Positions 32,359 to 42,298 of a stretch of 64,000 bases of DNA are shown in pieces. The notes beneath the pieces were generated by a model. It was not told the DNA's origin, searched no databases, and saw nothing but the letters and a program-made list of their open reading frames with translations. The position numbers and the translations under genes are program-made. Position 1 is the first letter of the stretch, and every line of letters begins with the position of its first letter. The stretch spans positions 1 to 64,000 of the forward strand of contig LLEY01000107.1 of the NCBI GenBank assembly GCA_001414485.1, written 5' to 3'. This DNA comes from Calycina herbarum (taxonomy: Eukaryota; Ascomycota; Leotiomycetes; Helotiales; Pezizellaceae).

Positions 32359-33100
32359 TCATAAATTCGCAAGGAACAACTCTCGGTTGGCATTTTATGG
32401 GATATACGAGCTGGAGACATGTTCATGGTTCGTCTACCAGATTGTCATGTGCTACACCTATTGTAGGTAATGGGGACACAGTTTTCCCACTTTTTTTCTC
32501 TTGAATCACTCCTGAACCCCAGCATTCATCCTGTGCCGTATCCTGAGACATTTCTTGATAGGCAACTACTAACTCTCCCATCACCCAGGGTGCCAGGACT
32601 GGACGAGTAAAAAAAAGCTTGAACGAATCAAGAAGGCCAATGAAAAGCTTCTTAGGATTAAAAATGGGTTTAAAAGCTCCAGCGTAGATAAGCGTCTTAA
32701 TATAAAAGAAGGATCGGAAGACCGTAAGTGTCCAAAAAACTGGGTTCGACGCATAGATGATGCCTTGGAAAGGATAAATAAGGACCTTATTTCGATTCTT
32801 GAGAGTCTACCTCCTGACGATATTCACAATGGAGGCATTAGTGATTCTGAATCTAAAAAATAGGCTAGTCTTTCTGATAAGTCTTCTGGTTCAGATGGCT
32901 CTGATGATGACGCAGGTGGAGACAATAACGACACAGAGGAAGAGGAGGACAATGCCGATACAGAGAAAGGTACAGCCGATGACCCAGATATTAACGCTCC
33001 GATTGTCTTCAAGAAAAAAAGAAGAGGAGGACGAGGACGAGAAGATGGTAGAAAAAAAAGCAAAAAGAGGTGGAAAAGGGGGACGATAAAAAGACATTAA
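32336..33100 (+). pseudogene. Gene relic cut at the LINE junction, containing an introner-like intron
   Basis: An open frame from 32336 (IRHLDNGILIINSQGTTLGW ... CATPIV) joins, by splicing out 32467-32588 in phase 1, to a 90-codon frame (GCQDWTSKKKLERIKKANEK ... SDSESKK). That frame ends at TAG 32861-32863. The same frame then stays open to TAA 33098-33100 with acidic (DTEEEEDNADTEKG) and basic (KKKRRGGRGREDGRKK) segments. The upstream end meets the truncated LINE edge, so the 5' part of the gene seems lost. The family is not recognised. The TAG may be a nonsense mutation or the true end. Confidence 0.5.
32467..32588 (+). repeat. Introner-like intron, copy A (122 bp)
   Basis: GTAATGGGGACACAG at the start, CTACTAACTC as branch point and CACCCAG at the end. 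It matches the intron at 34666-34797 along its whole length (TTTCTCTTGAATCACT, CCTGAACCCCAGC, ATCCTGTGCCG, GAGACATTTCTTG) with substitutions and one ~9-base indel. Flanking exons are unrelated. Confidence 0.75.
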
Positions 33101-33577
33101 GTAAGAATTCGCTTAGAAATTTAAAGTTGCACTATATATAACTATATGTAAATTACTTTAGAGCAATAGACTCTCTCACTTTTAGTGGCAAGTCTCGTAA
33201 CTTTTAACAAGAATAGAATCTAATTTAAATAATCAGACTTATTACTATCAACTACAACTTTTATCAGCGAGTGTTTTAAGCGTACTGTTACAGTTATATA
33301 TTAGTGCGTAGGGTATTTAGAAGACTGGTTAAGAACTATAAGCTGAGTTTGGGTTCTTATCTTTCTTCCTTTGTTTTACTATTTTACCCTTGCCATTTTT
33401 ATGTTTCCCGGACCCAAGTCATCCCGGTTGCAGTTCCACAAACAAAGAACCCAGCTCATCACACACCACCACGTTGTATAAAAGAAACACTATGACGTTC
33501 TAGCTTCTTCCACTAATAGCCACAAATTCATTCCCAGTTACAGCACGATCAAGAATCAATACACACCACTCACGAAT
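33101..33577. other. Intergenic / promoter region
   Basis: No gene supported. AT-rich. The leader of the coiled-coil gene starts around 33480. Confidence 0.4.
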
Positions 33578-36500
33578 ATGGCACCCTCACCGCCAACAAG
33601 TCAAGGACGACGACGACCAGCCATGAGTCCTGAAACATCTCCAAAAAGTCTGCCGACAAGAAGAAATTCCGAGAGCGTTTCCGAACAGTATCTCGATCCT
33701 CCTTCATTTGCCGCTGATTCTCCGGAGGGGGAAATAAATCGGACCTATGCCGATATAAACTTGTTACTTGGAACTATCGACGACCACATCTCAGGTGGGT
33801 ATTCTCCGGATTTTTCCTTCTTTTCAAAACTGCCTGAAGAAGGCCGTGACTCTAGTTCCTCCCCATATGCTTCTAGAAATGACGATACTGACCCCGAAAT
33901 CTTCCACAGTCCTTCATTCGGAAATGGGCAGCCGTGCTCGTAAAAATAAAACTCCCGAATATCGACGGATTGAAGCGCATCTTGAGTCTCAAAAATATCC
34001 CACACCGAGGAGCTCCATTGGGTCAAATAGTAGTGGAGACAGTGGTTCCGGTGGTCTCAGGAGACGGTCAACCATAAGTCTGACTACCAAACGCACTCAA
34101 CTCTGGGCAGCTCAAGTCAGAAACGCCGAGTTTGCGGAATTAATGAGAAGGGACCAGCATTTTCATGAACTTATGGATGATTTGAGTGGCATCTCACAGT
34201 GGTGGGAGAATAACCGCATGGAGTGGCTCTGGAGAAAGACGGACACTGTTGCCCTCGAGAGAGCTCTGGATGGTCTCGCCGGGCAGATTAAACGACTGAA
34301 ATCTGAATTGCGGGAACGGAATCTCTCGGAATCTAAGAGACGAGCGAAAGTCGGAGAGAGGAGTAGACTCAACAAGCAGTATCAATATCAAAGAAATCAA
34401 CTTGAACATCAGCTTGCTTGGTTTTTGCAAACCACCAAACTCATGAAGGCAGTTAAGTCGAGATTTAGAGGACTGAAGTTGGAAGCCGTTCCATCGAAGT
34501 CGGGGTAAGTCAATTTACTTTATAAAAAATCAAAAAGAAGACAAAATTGCTGATTTTTTGATAAGTCCCAGGAAACAAAGCAACGCACAGCAAGTCCCAT
34601 TTAGCTATACAGGCGAGCAACTTCGTAGCAGTCGTCCTTACTCCGGAAGCTACATTCCATCTTGGGTAAGGTAATGGGACACTGTCCCCCCACTTCCTTT
34701 CTCTTGAATCACTCCAGAATCATTCCTGAACCCCAGCCTTTATCCTGTGCCGAATCCCGAGACATTTCTTGCGAATACTGACTCTCCCACCTTCTAGTGG
34801 AAGAACGATAGTCCAATTTGGTGGCTCGAGAACGCGATTCAAGACCTCGAAAATAGGGATGAAGAGATCCAAAAAAATATCGAGGAACAAAGTCAACAAA
34901 TAGAGGAATGTAGCAACCTCATTTCCTTTAAAAGCATCGATATCCGACAAATAGAAGAGGAAGCCGATCGATGGGAGAGGCCAGTGGTTAATAGAATTGC
35001 TGAAATTTATAACCTTGGTGATAGAGCACATGCAGCTGCGAAGCGGGAGATGGAAGATTTGATCAGGCAACAGGCGGAATATAATAAAAAGACCAGCGCA
35101 AAACTGCAAACAGAGAACGATATTATACATGTTCTCTATGACAAGAGGAAACTTCTTGAGGAAGACGTCGATGATTTGGGGAAGCAACTTGAGAGGAACA
35201 AAGCGATTTGGCAGCTTACCAGGGATGAGGCTAATCATTCGTCCAGTTTCTTGAACCGCAGAAAGCAAGACGGCCGACGTTTGAGTGTTCAGTATCTGAT
35301 GGACGTGGAGAATGTTCATGATATCTGTGTAAGTTGTAATTCTACTTTGAGAGAGTACCCATACTAACATTGATCTAATAAAAGTGTATCCAAAATTTTC
35401 GTCACAAGCTCATAACTCGCCTTGAGGATTTGGCCCACCATGAAGCCTTCCCATACAAAGAGAAACTAGCAGCTATAAACATACTCTCAGATCACCACAA
35501 CCATTACCATGACTACCACCAGAGACTCCTCAGTCTCGTAGCCTTTGATTTTGATTCCAGCGCAGCACGCAGTTACGACATTGAGATCGTAACATCATCT
35601 CTGACAGAGGAATGGTATGCATTCGAAGAAATCGTCACCAGGGCCGAAGAAGTCCTAGAAAACGCACAGGCGTCTTCCAATTTCCCCCTTAACACTTTCT
35701 GGCCAGGAACATCACAACCGGGAATAACGTTGGACAAAGATATGCTCGTTTCCGATGCATTGGAGTTTCTTGCACAACCCGATAATCGTGGATTGATACC
35801 ACAGAAGTCCTTGTTGAATATGATCCACGAATTCTTCGTCTCTCCTGATATAGCACCAAATTTTCTCAACATCTCGAAGATTCCTTTCCAAAAGTTCTTC
35901 GACTTAGTTGATAACTTGGTCGACGAGGATTTCTCTTTTACACCCAGAGAACTGCAATCATTTCTCTTATTCTGTAATGAATGTGTGGAACTTTTCAGCT
36001 TGAAGAGAGACCTTATCACCGCTATAGACTCGGGTTGGGAATTACTGGATGAAACTCTTATCTCCCCTCTACCGCGGCAAAAAGCCTTCGTTACTCCTCA
36101 AGGAAATGATGAGTTTGAAAGTTTCTTGCAAAGAAACGAAGACAACATATTCCCAAGACCAGATGTCCAAGACTTGTATGTTTCACGAGAGATCGAGGAG
36201 GACGAATTAGTCCATAAGATAATGGCATGCTGCCCGTATCCCTTGAGTGCGGATGACATTCAAAACCTCTTGGCATATTACAGCCATACGGGCAAGTATT
36301 TTAGATAGTAAGTCTTAAATTCCTCCTTCAGTTTGAGTAAATAAGCGAGACTAACATTAATCAAGTCTAAACAACGAGGTATCCGACAACTCAACCCCTC
36401 TCCTCCACAAAATTGACTCGGGATGGGAAAAATCTCTAGATCAATCACAACTCAATTACCGACAGCTCTGGACAGATTACACAACTCTCCCCCAATTCAT

Positions 36501-36774
36501 AGACGAAATCTACAAAGTCATCACTTCCCCCAAAATATCCCATCTCATACGAAATGCCCAACGCCAAGGATATAATTTGCGAGCCGAAGAAGCACTTTAC
36601 GAGTTTTTGGAGGAGCATTTGTATATAGGTGGTGGGTTGTTGGGATTGAAACCAAAGGACAAGGTGTCGAAATTTCGGTTCCATCTCTTTTTGAGATGGT
36701 GTCATGATTATGATCAGTTATTTTCCTTGAAGAAACCTAACAAGGTGAAGATTGTAAGAGATGGATGGGAATAG
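33578..36774 (+). CDS. Hypothetical coiled-coil protein, six or seven exons
   Basis: From ATG 33578 an acidic, Ser-rich disordered N-terminus runs in one frame to about 33940. The continuing frame (SRARKNKTPEYRRIEAHLES onward) is offset by one, so an intron such as 33794-33909 or a frameshift lies in between. Later exons are firm: to 34507, 34573-34665, 34798-35328, 35385-36307 and 36366-36774. Long coiled coils occur at about 34250-34490 (LDGLAGQIKRLKSELRER) and 34830-35250 (IEEQSQQIEECSNL; YDKRKLLEEDVDDLGKQLER). The C-terminal half is alpha-helical and acidic, with FHLFLRWCHDYDQLFSLKKP near the end. There are no membrane segments. Family unknown; a structural or scaffold role is only suggested. 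Its intron 34666-34797 is introner-like copy B. Confidence 0.7.
34666..34797 (+). repeat. Introner-like intron, copy B (132 bp)
   Basis: A phase-0 intron between SYIPSW and WKNDSP: GTAAG donor, ATACTGACTC branch and TTCTAG acceptor. It is nearly identical to the intron at 32467-32588 in an unrelated gene. Confidence 0.8.
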
Positions 36775-37424
36775 AATTAGGCTGGGCTTTGGAACTTGTG
36801 TTTGATGTTTTCCGGGCCATGTGGGTACTGCTTGGAATAGTTTAATGATAAACTCCTCCACACCTGAATGAACTATACGAATCTCCTAATATTAAGTACC
36901 AATTCACCATTTCGAGTATCAATGCAAACTTGGGAATCAACATGCAGGAATTACTTTTTTCTTTTCTTCTCGAAAAAGTAAAACTGGAAAAGATGTCAGC
37001 TATTATTTTAAACTCGTGTTGGGCAACAAAAGTGCCAGCAGCAGCTCTGATTGTTCTAAATTTTAGTACAATAGTAGAACCGCACTATATGTATCTCTTC
37101 TAATCGTGCCCGTTGTCTAGCATAGTTGTTTGAGTTACTTAGCCCTTAGAATGTTAAAATAATGAGAGCTAGGTGGGCAGGTACGAGCCTGTTATATTTA
37201 CTACGACTTTCGTTATTTATCGCGAGAGTGTCAGCATAAAAGGGGGAACGACAGCCCCAGAAAACAGGCACATACATATTCCGATGAGTCACTCACCTTT
37301 TCACGTACAAACACGCCACATTTCTCACGATAACATCCCTAAAATGGATCCCTTCATTCTCTATCCAAAAGATCTAGGAAATAATTATAAAAAGAAAATG
37401 CAAAAAAAGTGAACAACTGGATAT
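36775..37424. other. Intergenic region
   Basis: No gene supported. AT-rich DNA between the coiled-coil gene and the tRNA-like gene. Confidence 0.45.
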
Positions 37425-37517
37425 CTCTAAGACAGGGAGTCGAACCCTGGCCTCCCGCGGATTGTAGACAGTAGTCAACGTGATAATGCGGGCATCCTAC
37501 CACTGGACCACCAAAGA
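37425..37517 (-). tRNA. tRNA gene with probable intron, isotype uncertain
   Basis: Read on the minus strand: an A box (TGGTCCAGTGG), D-stem pairs GTCC/GGAT, anticodon stem CCCGC/GCGGG, a variable loop and a perfect T stem-loop CAGGG-TTCGACT-CCCTG containing the B box GGTTCGACTCC. The region between the anticodon-stem arms is 29 bases instead of 7, implying an intron of about 22 bases just after the anticodon. The acceptor stem pairs at only 5 of 7 positions (TCTTTGG with TCTTAGA). The D arm resembles tRNA-Gly. The first loop bases (ATTATC) would give TAT as anticodon, which does not fit that, so the isotype is left open. It may be a decayed copy. Confidence 0.6.
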
Positions 37518-39196
37518 TGTGTTGACATTTTGTGTTGTTTGTTGGAGGGCTTTTGCTTATTTCTGCTTACTATGGGGATATTTTTGTCATTTTTTGGTAA
37601 AGGATTTCGTTGGTTCAGTGGGAACAAATAGCTGTAGTTGGGTTGATGTTGAGTTCTTATAGCTAGGTATGCTACAGCTGTCAGTCTGTCCAGTGTTAAC
37701 CTCTCCTAATGGTTGTGAACTATGTCACGTGATACGTCCTGAGAAACCTTCGAGTTGTAAGGGAATCATTATCTATCAAGTAACTTCTCTGCTGTTTTTA
37801 TGGGAGTTTCTTTGTACTCCCAAGAGTATAGTTAAACAAGGTTGCAGGATATCAGATTCAATCGTCACTATCCATTCAACAGTTTTAACACATGACCCGT
37901 TTTTCTTTCCATCAAAATCTACCTAGGCTCAAAGTCTGGTACCCTTGGCCTCGTTCCACATCATTATTTCAAGCCCTTAGAATGGATTTCTACCAACATA
38001 AGCTGATTAGATATCGAATCGAGTTCATCGTTGCAGCAAAGATCGGCAAAGTCCCGGATCGGGTACAAAACTACGCGGAGAGATGCTACCATTCTGGCTA
38101 TAATGTTTAGTGTGTTCGACAATGCCCGGCGGGGACTTGTCGCTAACATCTCCAACCTCTGTGAGCCTTGAATCCTCCTTGTGGTGCGAATCTTCGATGG
38201 GGCTTTGGAATTTAACCGAGCCGAGCCTTGTTTTGTGTTTCACTAAACCATCCTTTCCAATGAAGATCACAGTGCTTGACTATTTAATTCGTTCAAGAAT
38301 CTCCATTCTAAAAAAAGGTGACACAAGATTGAAACTTTGATATGAGATATCGGTACCGAATTGGGACGATTGAGAGTGGGTGTGGTTGCGTTCAATTACT
38401 CCAACCAGTTACGAGAGTCGACGGGTCGCTCCGCCACAAACCGTATGCAGGTTCTGTGAATTTATAAGCGGGGGCCATATGGCTCGAACGTGAGAAGATC
38501 GTGCTTTCGAGTCGCCCATCTAGCGTGTACCTGTTTCTGAAGTTTACTCGTGCCGTGGCCTGTTCCTCATTAAATATGATGTGCGAGTCTTTTCTCGCAA
38601 GACGTCAATTTCTAACCCGTAGGGCTACACAGGTTGAGCTTCAGTTATTGATCTCCGGACACTTCATTGCTCTTACTTCAAATGTTGTTAGATAATCGCA
38701 TTTATTCATCGAGAAAGTTTAGGTGGGCGAAAAGAAGTCAAGTTTCTAATTTTTCATTACCTCCTCAAATCAATACATTTGATTCCTCTAGGTCTTTTCT
38801 TCTTTTTATATAGTCCTAAGTGACTAGGTATTCAGAGAGCAGTTACCAGATCTCTTAAATCCCATTCGCGAATCTTCCAGCTACCTTTGCCAGATATTGA
38901 AGGTAGTAAGCGAGCAAGATGCGGTAACATTTTGTTGAAGAGGGTGGTGACGAGCTGCAATGCAACCAACGAGACCATGAAATCGAGGTCAGAAAAGCAC
39001 TCAATGTATGAAATAGATCTCCTTGCAGCGTTTCGTAACCATTTATCCGTGGATAAACTAGCATGGAGGGTGCAAGAACAATTGAACTATTGTCTCAGCA
39101 GACAGTCTTCTTATATATCAAAGTTCCTGTGTGAAGCTCCACCTTCGTCCTTTCTTAGTCTCTATATATTATCTGATATTTTCTACAACAACAATA
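37518..39196. other. Intergenic region without a recognisable gene
   Basis: About 1.7 kb. Short overlapping frames on both strands (for example 37892-38110) have no recognisable content. A few may be remnants, but I cannot support a gene. Confidence 0.4.
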
Positions 39197-40830
39197 ATGA
39201 TGTTACCATCAGATGTCCCGCCCGAACTCCAGAAACTCCTTATGGAAGGACCGGCCTTAAAGGCACCCCAGGTGTGAAGTCAAACTTTATCAATTCATTT
39301 AGCTTTTATGGACCGATGTTCATCGGAGAGGTAACTCTCTACGTTTTGACGAGCCTGATAGTGGGCATACGGGTATACACCAAGCTTCGAATAATTCAAA
39401 AAATGGTGTTTAATGACTGTAAGTTCTCTACAACAACTGGGATGTAATGCGATCCGGCCGAAGACTAACTGAAAACTAGGTGTTTTGCTTGTCGGTTGAG
39501 TAAACACCCCACCCCCGCAGGTTACCTTCAAGGGGGATATGTGGTTTGCTGATTCCCGATAATAATGTTTGAGTGTGGCCATCTTGATTGTGTGTGGTTT
39601 TGCACCCGAGAATACGCTTGGTGTACACCAGTACAAAATTAAATTGAAGAAGATATAAAGCTTCATATATATAGGTCCAACCCTTCTACCCTTTATACTT
39701 CCTCCCCCCGATTCTTCACTTCTCTTCACTCTTTTCATTCTCTCCACTTCCACTCTCTAACACCCCCCCTCCCCCAACACCCATCCTCACAATCCCAACC
39801 TCAAACTAACACCCATTCAGCTCGTAAGCATAGACTCAGTCCTCTACGGAATTGCCAACGTCCTCAAAAAATCCTCCATCCTCCTCCAATACATCACCAT
39901 CTTCTCGCCCTCGCAAAAGAGTTACTTCTACTGGTCATGTCAAGGCATCATCGCACTAAACCTCCTCGTCTACACCAGCCTCACATGCATCGAGATCTTC
40001 ACCTGCAAACCCATCGCCAAGAAATAGAATGTATTTCTCAAGGGGACCTGTATGAATTACCTGGTTAACAAGGTGGTCTCGGGGGTTTTCAATGTCCTTT
40101 CGGATTTCATCATTGTGGGGTTGCCGTGGGGGATTATTGTTTATTTCCCCCTATTTTCCCCTTTTTCTCCTCTTACAAGTTCCAATAGGCGTTAAGGGTG
40201 TGTAGGAAATTTTTCGCTAACTCTTCGCTCAGACAGTGGAAATTGAATATGACTTATCGTCGAAGACTAGGAGTAAGTCACATCTTCGCCGTCGGAATGC
40301 TGTAAGTCCCCCCTCTCCCTTCCACCCGCAAAACCTAACCCAAACCAGCGCCTGCCTCGCAGCAATTCTCCGCCTTCACTACTCCATCCTCCTCGCCCGT
40401 CACGAAGACCTAACCTGGTACACCTCCCTAAGTAAGCAACATACCTTTCCTTCCCCTTTTTCCAATTAGCCAAGTTTTATTCTTTCTCCCTGCTCTCGGC
40501 TCTCGAGAAAACTTGGGTGCTAATATGTTGATAGTGGCCGTCTTCGGAATAACCGAACTAAGTTTCGGAACCATAACATCCTGTCTCCTCTCCCTAGCAA
40601 AGGCTTTCAGAGCCCTATCTCGCACAACCTTCATATCAAAGGTCTATTCTTTTCTCTCTCGAAATAGAGATTCGAATGGGACGGAAGGTAGTGGATCCAG
40701 TTCTTGGAATCATCCGTCTAAGAGACAGCGAGAGAGTGAGGAGAAATTGGATAGTGTGGGTGTTTTTGTAAAGGGGATTGAGATGTTTTTGAGGAAGGGG
40801 AAGGAGGGAGAGATGAGGATTCAAGCTTAG
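39197..40830 (+). pseudogene. Broken SAT4-type rhodopsin-domain gene
   Basis: ATGATG at 39197 opens MMLPSDVPPELQKLLMEGPA, but one base is out of register by about 39268, where the family-like GVKSNFINSFSFYGPMF and TM1 (VTLYVLTSLIVGIRVYTKL) lie in another frame. After an intron-like gap the middle part resumes near 39837: VSIDSVLYGIANVLKKSSIL, LQYITIFSP, LLVYTSLTCIEIFTCKPIAKK. A TAG at 40025-40027 stands where the family usually has Trp (KxWN). NVLSDFIIVGLPW, WKLNMTYRRRLGVSHIFAVG, LAAILRLHYSILLARHEDLTW and MLIVAVFGITELSFGTITS follow, joined by plausible short introns. The region for TM2 is not recoverable. TGG-to-TAG is a G-to-A change compatible with RIP, though one site proves nothing. Confidence 0.65.
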
Positions 40831-42298
40831 GGATGTGATATAGGATGGTGAGAAGGGGGTAGTTGGAGCTTGTGAGTTTTTCTTGATGTATGTGGGGGAC
40901 GAGGTGGTGGTGGTTTTCTTGAGAATTAAAATAGCAAAATGAATACATCTCGGAATATGAAGGACAATACTGTTTCTAATCACAGCGTCTTAAATGTGTA
41001 TATCGGAGGCATTTTGAAATCGTGAAGAAGAGCGTCAACTATCCCCTCCCCTTTCCTAATAATTTATAAAAGCATTCAACATCATTAGCTGTACGACTTT
41101 CATAACACGAATACACTTTTTACTAGCTCCTCCATGTCTAGTAATAAGGAGAGTAGAAACAACGTGATTTCAAAAAAGCAGACTCTCTCAACCCTGTAAC
41201 AGAAAACAAGTTTAGGCTCGCTTAAACTCATATACGTTGAGTTGAGGACCATAGCAGCGGTTCATCATTACTCCACACATTCCGGTATGATTTGTTAGCC
41301 ATTTCTCTCTACTCTTTGGTGTAATTTAATTTAAATGCTAGAGTTTGAAGAAATCCAAGGAATTTCTCATGATTCCCTAGAACGTTGGCGATTTTAGTTA
41401 TTTCCGAGCAAATATCTCCGAGTGTTCTTTCCGAAAGGAGAATTATTTCCGAGAAGTAAAAGAGCTCTGATCAAGTATCTCCGAGTGTTTTCTCCGACCA
41501 GATATTTACTCCCTTCCTTCAACCTAGAATAAGACTTACACTTCGTACGGAAAGGCAGAATCTATACAGCACAGTAATCGGAAAAATATATGTCAAAAAC
41601 AATAGTCTGATTCTGAAGTGAACTAACTTTTCGATTCTCCAAAAAGTTCTTAGAAAATTGAGCACCAGTAATATCGTTGTCATTGTGTAGTTCTTAGACT
41701 TTGCGGGGGAAAAACACGATTTTGAGGGGTGTAAAAAGGAAGGCTTTTTGTGTTAGGCCTTGGATGCAGCTCAGGTGGCTGAGAGACCTTCACCCTCTAG
41801 GAGTTTCTCAAAATCTCAGCCATTCAAAATCCCAAGTCCGGATGGCGAAGAGCAAAAGAGGAAAAAATCATAACAACAGTACCATCTTAAAAAGACCTAT
41901 CTTTGCCAGGTCTCAAATATCCAAGAACATCGTGAAAGTGATTCTCAACAACCCGAATGAAAAGGGAATATAGAAAGTAAAATAAATTGGATTTCCTCTC
42001 GTTGCATGATCTATTACGCATAACCATCGTAGCCCGAATCGCAAAAAAAGACCAAGCAAAATCTCCCATTTAATTTCCCGATCCCCCTATATCTCTCATT
42101 TTGAATTCGAGAAATCCCATCCAACCAAGTAAACTCCCAACCCATCCATCCCTAAAATCATCCGTCAAGTGAAGAAATAGACATTAAAATCTAAGTATAA
42201 ATTGACCTACAAAGCTATCGCATTAGCAACGTGGCTCCGCCGGGACAAGAATCATGTTCCACCGTTTAACAACGGTAAACTAAAAAGGGAACGTTGAC
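40831..42298. other. Intergenic region with short TCTCCGAG repeats
   Basis: No gene supported. TATCTCCGAGTGTT occurs at 41413-41426 and 41476-41489, with TTTCCGAG/TTTCCGAA variants between them, forming a small degenerate repeat cluster (41395-41510). Confidence 0.5.

Noticed and set aside
34720..35370. 216-codon minus-strand frame
   Set aside because: It lies opposite the coiled-coil exons 34798-35328, whose splice junctions and heptad pattern are convincing. The minus frame is the hydrophobic mirror of a charged coding strand.
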